From contig CAJOFW010000035.1 of assembly GCA_905234005.1 (NCBI GenBank), positions 5,982 to 34,900 on the forward strand: 28,919 nt of DNA, in the 5' to 3' direction. The stretch is from an uncultured Oscillospiraceae bacterium. Its GTDB lineage: Bacteria > Bacillota > Clostridia > Oscillospirales > Oscillospiraceae. Of this stretch, positions 1 to 7,922 are shown in pieces (position 1 is the first letter of the stretch; each line of letters opens with the position of its first letter). The translations under genes and the position numbers were made by a program. Below the pieces are notes generated by a model. That model worked only from the letters and a program-made list of their open reading frames with translations. It was not told the origin of the DNA and did no database searches.

Positions 1-1
1 G

Positions 2-1417
2 CTTCTGTCGCTCGTGGTCGTCGTGTGCATGATTCTGTCGGTTGGCGCGTTTGCCTCCGACGAGCCTGCCGCGGAGACCGCCGGGGCGATCGGAAGCACG
101 AACGTCTGGCTGTCGGGACTCTTCGTCGTCCTGTCCATCGTGGTGTTCATCATTCTCTGCTACAAGAATGTGCACACCGGCGTCGCGGCATTGATATCCA
201 CGATCATCGCCGCGCTCGGCTCCACCGAGCCGTTCTACGTCTCGATCTTCGAGACCTTCCCCTCCGGCGTGGCCGGCCTCGTGCAGATGATGTTCTTCGT
301 CTTCACGCTGTCGGGTCTGCTCGGCTTCCTGATGGATGAGACCGGCTGCTCCAAGTCCGTCGGCAACACCATGATCAAGCTGCTCGGCACCGACCGTGCG
401 TGGATGGCCATTTCGGCCACCGCCATCATCCTCATGCTCGCCGGCGTCGGCACCTTTATCTTCGTCGTGGTCGTCGTGGCCGCGCCCCTGATGAAGGCCG
501 CCAACCTGCCCCGCAAGGTCGGCATGATCGCCGCGCAGGGCATCGCCCCGGCCATCAACTTCTGCATGCCCGTCCCGAACGTCCCCGGCTCCCTGCCCAA
601 TATGTTCCTCGGCACCGGCCTGTTCGACGCGCCCATCCTCTCCATCGCGACCGGCCTTGTCGGCATCGCGCTGTTCCTGTTCTATCAGACCCGCCTCGTC
701 AAGAAGGCCCGCGCCAGGGGCGAGGGCTACGACGGCGAGGACGTCGAGCTTGACCTCAACGAGGACGAGCTGCCCAGCTTCTGGAGCTCCATCGCGCCGC
801 TGATCGCCGTGGTCGTCTCGGCCATCATCTTCGCGAACATCGACCTCTCCTACAGCACCTGGCAGACCCAGCTCGTCGCTCTGGCCCAGTTTGTCGGCAT
901 CGTCGTTCTCGTCATCCTGCACTTCAAGCGCTGCAGGAGGATCGGCTTTGTCAACATCCTCTCCAAGGGCTGCACCGGCATGTGGGGCTTCCTCATGCTC
1001 GCCGGCTGCGTATACGGCTTCGGTCAGGTCGTCACGAAGAGCGCCGTTGTACAGCCCATACAGGAGTGGGTGTTCGGCCTGAACCTCAGCCCGTACATCA
1101 CCGCCATGATCTCGGTCGCCGTCATCGCGGCGCTCTGCACCGACGGCATCTCCGCCATGATGATCTGGCTGCCGATGTTCGGCCAGCAGTATCTCGACAT
1201 GGGCGTCAACGCCGGCGCTCTGCGCCGTCTGCTCCTGTGCACCACGCAGACCTTCGACTCCCTGCCGCACGCGCAGTCGATCGCCAACACCCTCGGCGTG
1301 TTCGGTCTTACGCACAAGCAGGCTTACAAGGAGCTGTTCATCACGACCGTCCTGTTCCCCACGATCTTCTCGATCTTCTGCTGCATCTGCTGCGTCATCT
1401 TCTACGGCGTGGGCTGA
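2..1417 (+). CDS. GntP-like permease, 5' partial
   Basis: Integral membrane transporter, 471 residues visible. The frame is open to the window edge with no upstream stop, so the true start lies outside; GTG at 14 is only the first start codon inside. The first visible residues are hydrophobic and end in AFASDEP, which resembles a signal peptide, then about ten to twelve hydrophobic segments follow. The layout and the half-way segment NFCMPVPNVPGSLPN (the place where GntP proteins have a proline-rich loop) suggest the gluconate:H+ symporter (GntP) superfamily of carboxylate/sugar-acid importers. A charged cytoplasmic loop (EDVELDLNEDELPS) separates the two halves, as expected for a two-repeat carrier. 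The substrate cannot be read from the sequence. A terminator follows closely, so this is the last gene of its transcript. Alternative: another ion-transporter-superfamily carrier. Confidence 0.6.
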   Translation, partial: LLSLVVVVCMILSVGAFASDEPAAETAGAIGSTNVWLSGLFVVLSIVVFIILCYKNVHTGVAALISTIIAALGSTEPFYVSIFETFPSGVAGLVQMMFFVFTLSGLLGFLMDETGCSKSVGNTMIKLLGTDRAWMAISATAIILMLAGVGTFIFVVVVVAAPLMKAANLPRKVGMIAAQGIAPAINFCMPVPNVPGSLPNMFLGTGLFDAPILSIATGLVGIALFLFYQTRLVKKARARGEGYDGEDVELDLNEDELPSFWSSIAPLIAVVVSAIIFANIDLSYSTWQTQLVALAQFVGIVVLVILHFKRCRRIGFVNILSKGCTGMWGFLMLAGCVYGFGQVVTKSAVVQPIQEWVFGLNLSPYITAMISVAVIAALCTDGISAMMIWLPMFGQQYLDMGVNAGALRRLLLCTTQTFDSLPHAQSIANTLGVFGLTHKQAYKELFITTVLFPTIFSIFCCICCVIFYGVG

Positions 1418-1443
1418 TATCCGGCATTCCCACGGCATCGAAA

Positions 1444-1474
1444 GGGGCCGCCTCTTGCGGGCGGCTCCTTTTTC
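1444..1474 (+). terminator. Rho-independent terminator after the permease
   Basis: GC-rich stem of nine pairs (GGGGCCGCC with GGCGGCTCC, one G-U pair) followed by TTTTT, 27 bases after the permease stop. Confidence 0.85.
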
Positions 1475-1483
1475 GTTTATAAT
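1455..1483 (+). promoter_or_regulatory. Possible SigA promoter for the next gene
   Basis: A perfect TATAAT at 1478-1483 lies 17 bases after TTGCGG (4 of 6 matches to TTGACA). The -35 overlaps the terminator stem, so the upstream hexamer is weakly supported; the -10 is good. Confidence 0.4.
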
Positions 1484-1570
1484 ATACAATGTCCCCGGAT
1501 ATACCGGCCTGTATCCCGGCCCGGCGGCGGCGCGCCGTCACCGATCTTCACCGCCCGGAGGTTTTCCGCC

Positions 1571-2656
1571 ATGAACAAAAACCACGATCCGCAGCTTCGG
1601 GTTCTGTACATTCTGCTGATCCCCATCGTGCTGCTCATTATCATCCTCAACACGGGCTTTCTGCAGAAAACGCTCCCAGCCGCACGCGTCCACGGCCACA
1701 GCTATACCGTCGTGCGCTACAACTACTATTACTTTGACTACTACAACACCTTCCTCGAGGAAAACGAGCTTCGCCTCGACGAGCTGGGCTACGATCCCAC
1801 GGTGTCCGATTCCACCCAATACACCGCCGAAGGGACGACGTGGAAGGATTATTTCATACGGCAGGCCGAGGCGAACATGGCCGAGACCGCCTATTACCTC
1901 GATCTGGCCGAGGCGGCGGGCTACGTCTTCACCGAAAACGACCTCATGCCGATCGCGGAAAAGCTCGACGCGAACGCGGCCGTCATGGCGTCGAACTATT
2001 TAAGCGCGCAGAACTTCTACACGGCCTTCTACGGGCAGGGCATGACCGAGGCGATCTACACCGCCGAGCTGACCCGTGCGGTGAAGGCGCAGGCGTATAA
2101 GCAGTACCTGATCCGCCAGTCCGAGCCGACGGAGGCGGATATCGCCGCCTGCATCGCCGCAAGCGGCATCCCCGACTATCGCACGGCGAATCTGCGCGTC
2201 ATCACGCTCGAGCCCGTGCCCGACCGCGAGACCGGCCTTGTGGGGCAGGAGCAGTGGGACGCGCTGGGCCTGAAGCTTTCACGGCTCGAGGCCCGGTACG
2301 GCGCCGGCGAGAGCTTTGAAGCGCTGCAGACGGCGTTTTCCACCTGCGCGCTGGGCGACCGGAGCGGCGTTCTGACCGACGCGACGCGCCTTGATCTGCC
2401 CGACGGCCTTGCGGCGGCGCTGCTGTTCGGCGCGGACGCGGCGGAGCGTCCGGCGGGCAGCACAATTACGGGCGTCGACGAGGACGCCGGGTACGCGTAT
2501 TTTGTTATTCTCGACGGCTGGGGCGGCTCCGGCCCGGAGCGCGAGGCCGCGCTCACGCTCGGCTCCGAGGCGCTGCAGGCGGAGCAGCAGGCCGCCATCG
2601 ACGCGGGCTATACCGTCACGCGGCTGCGCATCGGCATGCTGCTGGCCACGGTGTGA
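1571..2656 (+). CDS. Membrane-anchored SurA/PpiC-like foldase paralog, degenerate
   Basis: Protein of 361 residues with a short cytoplasmic N-terminus, one membrane segment at about 10-28, and an extracytoplasmic remainder. The stretch after the anchor (SYTVVRYNYYYFDYYNTF, then TTWKDYFIRQAEANMAET) matches the plan of the foldase at 16471-17948 (SYTVAETNYFYSTSYLNF, then MTWRDYFIEDAEESMRQV), so the two are paralogs of the SurA_N/PrsA type. The C-terminal part (about 200-330: YRTANLRVITLE, GESFEALQTAFS, YAYFVILDGW) follows the spacing of a PpiC rotamase domain but the usual RHIL and GGdlG signatures are lost, so isomerase activity is doubtful; a holdase role is plausible. Start ATG 1571 has CGGAGG upstream. 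Its TGA stop is fused to the repeat hairpin at 2655. Confidence 0.7.
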   Translation: MNKNHDPQLRVLYILLIPIVLLIIILNTGFLQKTLPAARVHGHSYTVVRYNYYYFDYYNTFLEENELRLDELGYDPTVSDSTQYTAEGTTWKDYFIRQAEANMAETAYYLDLAEAAGYVFTENDLMPIAEKLDANAAVMASNYLSAQNFYTAFYGQGMTEAIYTAELTRAVKAQAYKQYLIRQSEPTEADIAACIAASGIPDYRTANLRVITLEPVPDRETGLVGQEQWDALGLKLSRLEARYGAGESFEALQTAFSTCALGDRSGVLTDATRLDLPDGLAAALLFGADAAERPAGSTITGVDEDAGYAYFVILDGWGGSGPEREAALTLGSEALQAEQQAAIDAGYTVTRLRIGMLLATV

Positions 2657-2772
2657 TACCTCTTCCCCACAGAAAAGGTATCAAATAGAGGTTTGTATTC
2701 GCTTTGAAAAGACAGCTCCTCCGGGACTTTGCGCCCGGCAGCGGGACGAAGCCCCGCATCGGGGAACAATAT
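2655..2772 (-). repeat. Interspersed repeat copy A, full length (118 nt)
   Basis: Read on the minus strand it carries the family core: TGCCGGGCGCAAAGTCC, then CTTTTCAAAGCGAATACAAA, then a terminal hairpin GATACC...GGTATC at 2655-2682. It is the most diverged full copy. Its hairpin begins at the second base of the preceding gene's TGA stop. It fills nearly the whole gap to the next gene. Confidence 0.85.
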
Positions 2773-2786
2773 AAGAAGGGGTTCAG

Positions 2787-3857
2787 ATGAGCAAGAGCAA
2801 AGGAAAACGGAAGGCCGCCCCCGCCGCGCCGAAAAAACGCAGGGTCACCGGCGCGGAGAGGCAGGCACGCAAAAACGTCGCGAAAAACTCCACGATCATC
2901 TTCTGGATCACGGCCATCATCCTCGTGCTGCTGTTCGTGGGACGCTGGGTCGTCGCCATCGCGAACGGCTATTTCGGCGCGTTCTTTCAGGTCGACTACT
3001 CCGCCGCCTCCGCCGTGGACAACATGAAGGGCCGCACACCCGCCGGCGACGACGCCGACCTGCTCCTCCCGCTCGAAAAACGGTGGGATCTCTTCACCGC
3101 GAGCCGCCTGCGCGACGAGGTCCATACCACGGCCGACGACGGCGCGGAGCTTCACGGCTATCTGTACAACGAGGGCGCCGGCGTCACCGTGGTCGTCCTG
3201 CCGCAGTTCTATGACGACGGCACGGCCGACTTCCTGCCGGGCGAATACCTGAACGAGCTGACCGGCTGCAACCTCCTGCTGCCCGATCCCCGCTGCCACG
3301 GCGGCAGCGGCGGCGAATATTTCTCCTACGGTCTCACCGAGCAGTACGACCTCGCCGCGTGGCTGCGCTGGGCGGACGAGGCCCTCGGCGAGCAGACCTA
3401 CATTCTGTGGGGCACGGGCACCGGCGCGAACACCGCGCTCTACGCCGCCGCGAACGGTCTTCTGCCCGACAGCGTGGCCTTCCTCGTCGCCGAGAGCCCC
3501 TATGCCTCCCTGCACGAAATGGCGCAGGCACACATCGCCCGGTTCTACAGCGTCCCGGCCTTCCCGTTTCTGACCGCCATCGAGATCAAGACAAACCGGT
3601 CGAACACAGGCTTTACCGTCGCCGACATCGACCTTGCCCCCGTCCTTTCCGGCAGCGACGCCGAACTCCCGGCGCTGTTTCTCCTCTCCGCGTCCGACGC
3701 CTATATCCTCCCGGCCTGGAGCGAGTCCGTGATAAGCCTCTATCCCGGCCCGAGCGAGACGATCACCGACGGCACGGGCCACGGCACCGTATACGCCGCC
3801 GGGCAATCCGCCGTCGAGACGCTGCTTGCCGACTGGTGGAGCCGGTACGGCGGCTGA
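2787..3857 (+). CDS. Membrane-anchored alpha/beta hydrolase-like protein lacking the nucleophile
   Basis: Protein of 356 residues: a very basic cytoplasmic tail (1-35), one membrane segment (about 36-58), then an alpha/beta hydrolase fold outside. Fold landmarks are the strand-loop VVVLPQFYDDGTADF, the oxyanion-side LLLPDPRCHGGSGG, and the late acid and histidine loops (LLSASDAYILP; DGTGHGTVYA). The nucleophile elbow, normally G-x-S-x-G, reads GTGTG at about 209-213, with glycine where the catalytic serine, cysteine or aspartate should be. It is therefore probably not a standard esterase; a binding or structural role is more likely. RBS AAGGGG precedes ATG 2787. The next gene starts 12 bases after its stop, so they may be cotranscribed. 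Confidence 0.7.
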   Translation: MSKSKGKRKAAPAAPKKRRVTGAERQARKNVAKNSTIIFWITAIILVLLFVGRWVVAIANGYFGAFFQVDYSAASAVDNMKGRTPAGDDADLLLPLEKRWDLFTASRLRDEVHTTADDGAELHGYLYNEGAGVTVVVLPQFYDDGTADFLPGEYLNELTGCNLLLPDPRCHGGSGGEYFSYGLTEQYDLAAWLRWADEALGEQTYILWGTGTGANTALYAAANGLLPDSVAFLVAESPYASLHEMAQAHIARFYSVPAFPFLTAIEIKTNRSNTGFTVADIDLAPVLSGSDAELPALFLLSASDAYILPAWSESVISLYPGPSETITDGTGHGTVYAAGQSAVETLLADWWSRYGG

Positions 3858-3869
3858 CAGGTGACTTCC

Positions 3870-5138
3870 ATGGAGGAATCAAAGCAGCTCGAAGCAACGC
3901 GGATCGAATTATTATGTAAACTTCCGCAGGTGACCGATCTGGACGGGCTGTGCGACCTGGCCTGTCGGATCATGGGCAATCCCATGTTCATCAGCGATCT
4001 GGCGCATACGATCATCGCGTACACCAAATGCGTGGAGGTAAACGACCCCGTCTGGCAGGAGAACATCGTCCAGAGCCGGCTCGAGCGCACCACCGTGAAC
4101 CAGGATCGTGAGGTGAGCGTCGCGCACGGCGTCTCCGCCGTTGAGCGCCGGCCGGTGCTGATCGAGGACAATTATCTGCCCTACCCGCGCATTATCAAGC
4201 TGCTGACCCACAAGGGGCAGCCCATGGGCGTCATGGTCATCACCGCGTATCTGGCGCCGTTCGGCGCGTCCGATATCGACCTTGCCGAGCTGATTTCGTC
4301 GTTTGTCGTTCCCCGGATGATCGACAGCCGGTTCTTCGCCTCCGACAACGCGCAGACCGTGGAAAACTATTTCATCAGACTCCTGAGCGGCGTGCGATTC
4401 AGTCCCGAGCGCGTGGAAAAACGCCTCGATATTCTGGGCTATCGCCGCAGAGCGTACACGTATGTGCTGTCCATCCGGCCGCGGGGCGGCGACGATAACC
4501 GCAGCCGCGCCGGCGTCGGCCCGCTGCTTGACCGTCTGCGCGCGCTGGGCGCCTGCCGTGCGTTTCTGTACGACACCTCCCTCGTCTGCGTCTGGGAGAG
4601 CGACGAGGACATGGTGGACTGGGCAGCGCAGAAGCCCGCTCTCGCCGCGCTCCTGCGCGAGGAAAGCCTGGCCGCCGGTGTGAGCCGCCGGATCGGTTCT
4701 CTGCACGAGCTGTCCGACTACTATCAGCAGGCGCAGGCCGCCGTCGATTTCGGCCTTCGGCTCGGACGCCTCGACTGCTTCCTGTATTTTGACACGCTGT
4801 CCTCGTTTATGATGTTCGGGCAGCTTCCGCCCGGGAAGCTTTTGCAGTGCTGTCACCAGCGCATCGCCGAGCTGAGCGCCTACGACGCCGCCCACGGCAC
4901 CGAGCTGTGCGCTACGCTGCAGGTATATCTGGAGCAGGCCAAGAGCCTTGCGAAAACGGCGGAGCTGCTGTTTATCCACCGCAACACCGTCCGTTACCGC
5001 ATCCGTCGATGCATGGAGCTTATGAACACCGACTTTGAGAACGGGAACGACATCTTCTCGTTCATCCTCTCGCTCCGCATCCTGGAATATCAGAAAAAAC
5101 TCACCACCGACAGGGAGCCTGCCGGGGCGACGCCCTGA
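3870..5138 (+). CDS. PucR/CdaR-family transcriptional regulator
   Basis: Cytoplasmic regulator of 422 residues. The N-terminal two thirds look like a sensory region plus a GGDEF-like CdaR middle domain (YVLSIRPRGG ... AFLYDTSLVCVWES). The C-terminus (about 360-415) is the PucR-type helix-turn-helix, with SLAKTAELLFIHRNTVRYRI and the terminal FSFILSLRILEYQKK helix. PucR/CdaR proteins usually activate catabolic genes for purines, sugar acids or amino acids. I chose ATG 3870 because AGGTGA lies 5 bases upstream; GTG 3861 is in frame but has no RBS. The flavoprotein gene starts 22 bases downstream, so it is the likely cotranscribed target; the upstream GntP-like carrier could be part of the same regulon (inference). 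Confidence 0.85.
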   Translation: MEESKQLEATRIELLCKLPQVTDLDGLCDLACRIMGNPMFISDLAHTIIAYTKCVEVNDPVWQENIVQSRLERTTVNQDREVSVAHGVSAVERRPVLIEDNYLPYPRIIKLLTHKGQPMGVMVITAYLAPFGASDIDLAELISSFVVPRMIDSRFFASDNAQTVENYFIRLLSGVRFSPERVEKRLDILGYRRRAYTYVLSIRPRGGDDNRSRAGVGPLLDRLRALGACRAFLYDTSLVCVWESDEDMVDWAAQKPALAALLREESLAAGVSRRIGSLHELSDYYQQAQAAVDFGLRLGRLDCFLYFDTLSSFMMFGQLPPGKLLQCCHQRIAELSAYDAAHGTELCATLQVYLEQAKSLAKTAELLFIHRNTVRYRIRRCMELMNTDFENGNDIFSFILSLRILEYQKKLTTDREPAGATP

Positions 5139-5160
5139 GGCTCGATCAGAAAGGATACTT

Positions 5161-6666
5161 ATGCAGGACAAAAAATGTGATATCGTCGTTCTGGGCGGCG
5201 GCGGCTCGGGCCTTGTGGCCGCCGTTCGTGCGGCGGAGCTGACCGGCGGGAAGGTCGTGGTGCTCGAAAAGAGCGGAACGCCGGGCGGCGGTATGCTCTT
5301 CGCCTCCACCATGCGCACCTTCGGCAGCCGCTGGCAGGCCGAACGGAACATCCCCGACCAGACCCTCGACTTCTTGCAGAAAATGATGGATCTGACCCAG
5401 TGGCGGCTCGATCCGAGGCTCGTATCGAACGCCGTCCGTGCCACGGGGGAATTTTTCGACTGGTACAGCCGGTACGAGCTTGACGAGGTCATGGCGAAAT
5501 ACGAGCCGCGCCCGTATGTGTTCGATATCCCCGTCCACGGACAGCCCGGGCCGCAGATCGACACGTTCCACAACGGCTCCGGCCGCTATATCGTAAAGAC
5601 GATGCTGCGCCGCTGCGAGGCGCTGGGCGTGGAGATACTGACAAAACACCCCGCGTCGGATATCGAGACGGACGGCGACGGGCGCATCCGCGCCGTGATC
5701 GCCGACACGCCCGACGGGCAGAAGCTCCGCGTCGCCTGCCGTGCCTGCGTGATGGCGATCGGAAGCTGGATACGCAGCGACGAGGTGGTAAAAAGGGTCT
5801 GCCCCGCGTTTCTCGACGCCGAGGTTCTGCCGAACGCGCACCAGAACCCGGCCTACACCGGCGACGGCATCCCGCTGGCCGAAAAGGCCGGCGCACTCGT
5901 CGACTGGGACAGCTTCTGCCTTCGGCTGATGGGGCCTATATGCAGCTTCGGCGAGACCTCGCCCCTGGACGCGCTCACGCACACCGAACGCGCCATCATG
6001 GTCGACCTGAACGCGAAGCGATTCGTGGCGGAGCCGATGGCGCCGCGTATCGATCCGTTCGATACCGGACTCATCCTGCTGCAGCACCCGAAGGGCAAGG
6101 CGTATTTCCTGTTCTCGGCCAACTCCCTGCGCCGCATCATCGCCGACACGCAGAAAAACGGCGAAAGCCCCGATTTCGACCCGTTCGGCATGCCGGAGCT
6201 TCCGCCGCTCGAGACCGTGGACGGATGGTTCCGCGGCGCCATGGCGAAAAACAGCCGCGAGGCCGCCGTCGCCGACACGGTGGAGGAGCTGGCCGAAGTC
6301 ATCGGTCTCGACCCCGCCGCTCTGCGTGATACCGTCGACCGCTACAACGCCGCGTGCGCGGCCGGTCAGGACTGGGACTACTTCAAAAGCGCCGACACCC
6401 TCGAGCCTCTCGCCGAAGGCCCGTTTTACGCGCTCGGCGGCAAGCTGTCCACCGACGGCGCGTTCGGCGGCGTCCGCGTCGACCCCGATATGCGCGCCTG
6501 CGCCGCGGACGGCGGCCTGACGCCGAATCTGTTCGTGACCGGGGACTTTGCCTCGGGCCGTCACGTCGTGCTCGGCGGCGCGAAAAAACAGGTTTTGAAC
6601 GATATGTCGTGGGCGCTGGCAAGCGGCTTCATCGCCGGCGGCAGCGCGGCGAAATGCCTCGGCTGA
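5161..6666 (+). CDS. FAD-dependent oxidoreductase, fumarate reductase/flavocytochrome c family
   Basis: Flavoprotein of 501 residues. N-terminal dinucleotide-binding fold DIVVLGGGGSGLVAA (glycines 12-17) followed by VVVLEKSGTPGGG, then the FAD_binding_2 body with the usual capping region, and the C-terminal signature GPFYALGGKLSTDGAFGGVRVDP and PNLFVTGDFASGRHV. The family reduces or oxidises activated C-C double bonds (fumarate, urocanate, 3-ketosteroids, itaconate-like acids). There is no Tat signal, heme-binding domain or FMN_bind domain, so it is a cytoplasmic single-cofactor version. ATG 5161 has AGAAAGGA upstream; the open frame extends further upstream but only through the regulator gene. 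A strong hairpin follows the gene. The substrate cannot be assigned. Confidence 0.85.
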   Translation: MQDKKCDIVVLGGGGSGLVAAVRAAELTGGKVVVLEKSGTPGGGMLFASTMRTFGSRWQAERNIPDQTLDFLQKMMDLTQWRLDPRLVSNAVRATGEFFDWYSRYELDEVMAKYEPRPYVFDIPVHGQPGPQIDTFHNGSGRYIVKTMLRRCEALGVEILTKHPASDIETDGDGRIRAVIADTPDGQKLRVACRACVMAIGSWIRSDEVVKRVCPAFLDAEVLPNAHQNPAYTGDGIPLAEKAGALVDWDSFCLRLMGPICSFGETSPLDALTHTERAIMVDLNAKRFVAEPMAPRIDPFDTGLILLQHPKGKAYFLFSANSLRRIIADTQKNGESPDFDPFGMPELPPLETVDGWFRGAMAKNSREAAVADTVEELAEVIGLDPAALRDTVDRYNAACAAGQDWDYFKSADTLEPLAEGPFYALGGKLSTDGAFGGVRVDPDMRACAADGGLTPNLFVTGDFASGRHVVLGGAKKQVLNDMSWALASGFIAGGSAAKCLG

Positions 6667-6692
6667 GCGCAGCTTTATACCATCGCCCGATT

Positions 6693-6736
6693 GTAACTAT
6701 TCAGCCGCCCGGCGAAGCGGGCGGCTGAATAGTTGC
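6693..6736 (+). terminator. Long hairpin after the flavoprotein gene
   Basis: Nineteen-base arms GTAACTATTCAGCCGCCCG and CGGGCGGCTGAATAGTTGC around a six-base loop. The stem is strong but no U-tract follows, so termination is likely but not textbook. The outer part GTAACTATTCAG recurs as GTAACTGTTCAG near 8891 and 9050. Confidence 0.65.
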
Positions 6737-6753
6737 GGCAAAAGGAGATAACC

Positions 6754-6939
6754 ATGCAGTTTATCATCATAGCCCGGAACGGGGAGAATATGCCGGACAG
6801 GCGGATGGAGGTTCGCCCGCGTCATCCGGAGGGGATGGATCTGCGCAGTGAGCCGTATATCACGGAGGGCGTCTGGCAGAGGATCGACGCCAAGCTCATG
6901 AACGTGGTTCTCGCAAACGGCGAGAAGATCGGCAAATAG
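6754..6939 (+). CDS. YciI-like protein with internal deletion
   Basis: Small protein of 61 residues starting at ATG 6754 behind AAGGAG. The first half (MQFIIIARNGENMPDRRMEV, then RPRHPEGM) matches the start of YciI/YCII-domain proteins. The second half (EPYITEGVWQRIDAKLMNVV) matches the end of the same domain, equivalent to the DPY...GVY segment of E. coli YciI. The middle strand-helix-strand section, about 35 residues in normal family members of 95-100 residues, is missing and the two ends are joined in frame. It is probably non-functional or a remnant, despite a good RBS. The gene sits in a decayed patch with the broken esterase 14 bases downstream. Confidence 0.65.
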   Translation: MQFIIIARNGENMPDRRMEVRPRHPEGMDLRSEPYITEGVWQRIDAKLMNVVLANGEKIGK

Positions 6940-6953
6940 TCGGTAAAGCGGCT

Positions 6954-7707
6954 GTGCGTACGGCATATTTCGGAGACGATCAATCGAATATTATTCTCGT
7001 GCAGCCGATCGACGTACGGGAGTCTTCGATGATCGAACGGGAGTTTGAGATCATACGATCAATGACCGGAAACACGGATATTCTGCTCGCCGCGGTGCCG
7101 GTCGACGACTGGAACAGGGAACTCTCCCCGTGGACCGCTCCGCCGGTTCACGGCACAGAGAGCTTCGGCGGCGGCGCTGCCGATACCCTCCTTTATCTGC
7201 TTGAATCAATCGTGTATCCGCTGCGGCGGGAGGGTCGGCTGTTTTATCTGGGCGGGTATTCGCTGGCCGGTTTATTCGCGCTCTGGTCGGCCTGCCAGAC
7301 CGATGTGTTTACCGGGATTGCGGCGGTATCCCCCTCCGTGTGGTTTCCGGGCTTTGTGGATTATATGGCGCAATGTCCGCCGCGATCGAGCGCCGTCTAT
7401 CTCATACTGTTCTCCGATTAAAAGCTTCGTCTCGTTACCGGGCGCAAAGCCTTGGAAACGCTGTCTTTTCGAAGCGAATACAAAGTTCTTTTTGATACTT
7501 GAAAAGACACGCCACCCGATTCTGTCGCAGGTCGGCGACGCGATTCGCGCCATACACGGGGAGCTGGAACGCGGCGGTATCCCGTGCACGCTGGAATGGA
7601 ACGAGGGCGGCCACTTCCGTGAGACGGAAAAACGCGTCGCCAGGGGCTTCGCGTGGCTTATGGGCGAGCCCCATGCTGCCGGACGCGAACACGGAGCGCC
7701 CCTGTGA
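6954..7707 (+). pseudogene. Alpha/beta-hydrolase esterase gene disrupted by repeat copy B
   Basis: The 5' part (GTG 6954) encodes an esterase-like alpha/beta hydrolase with an intact nucleophile elbow (YLGGYSLAGLFALW) and the AAVSPSVWFPGF loop. After AVYL the frame runs into the repeat at 7404 and stops at 7421. The rest of the protein resumes in another frame after the repeat, from EKTRHPILSQVGDAI to the catalytic-histidine loop NEGGHFRETEKRV, ending at 7707. In the family the two pieces are joined by only a few residues (pattern like SLGDxE), so the repeat has replaced or displaced that short stretch. Both catalytic parts remain but cannot be made as one chain. Confidence 0.8.
7404..7498 (+). 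repeat. Interspersed repeat copy B (short form, inside a gene)
   Basis: ATACTGTTCTCCGATTAAAA at the left, the core CGTTACCGGGCGCAAAGCC, CTTTTCGAAGCGAATACAAA, and TTCTTTTTGATAC at the right. It lacks the terminal hairpin arm present in full copies. It interrupts the esterase coding sequence. I see no clear target-site duplication. Confidence 0.9.
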
Positions 7708-7922
7708 CGGCGCGATATCGACAGCAGCAGTATATATAATTATATACGGGAATTATATACGGGAAATACGGGCAGTATAACCAACCCGTGCGGAATCATC
7801 CATTATTGGACAAACGAGAAGGTGGATTCGGCGGTGTCACCGGGACTTGTTATATTTATGCGGCGATAAAGCATTGCCACATGAATAAGCTTTTTGATAA
7901 ACAGCTCGATTCATTTGAGAGG
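7708..7922. other. Intergenic stretch with AT-rich tandem repeat
   Basis: No gene seen. It holds two perfect tandem 13-mers AATTATATACGGG (7738-7763) followed by a shorter AAATACGGG (7764-7772), in a locally AT-rich patch that leads into the AT-rich licD-like gene. The rest shows nothing I recognise. Confidence 0.5.
7738..7772. repeat. Tandem 13-bp repeat
   Basis: AATTATATACGGG occurs twice in direct succession, then AAATACGGG. Replication-slippage type repeat at the edge of the AT-rich segment. Confidence 0.8.

Noticed and set aside
2391..2774. Plus-strand frame ending in the repeat-derived peptide RFEKTAPPGLCAR
   Set aside because: Out of phase with the real gene at 1571-2656; its tail only reflects the repeat's open frame.
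3912..5573. 553-codon minus-strand frame opposite the PucR-type regulator
   Set aside because: Antisense shadow with no domain features.
7738..7772. CRISPR-like array
   Set aside because: Tandem 13-mers without spacers; no array or cas genes in the window.
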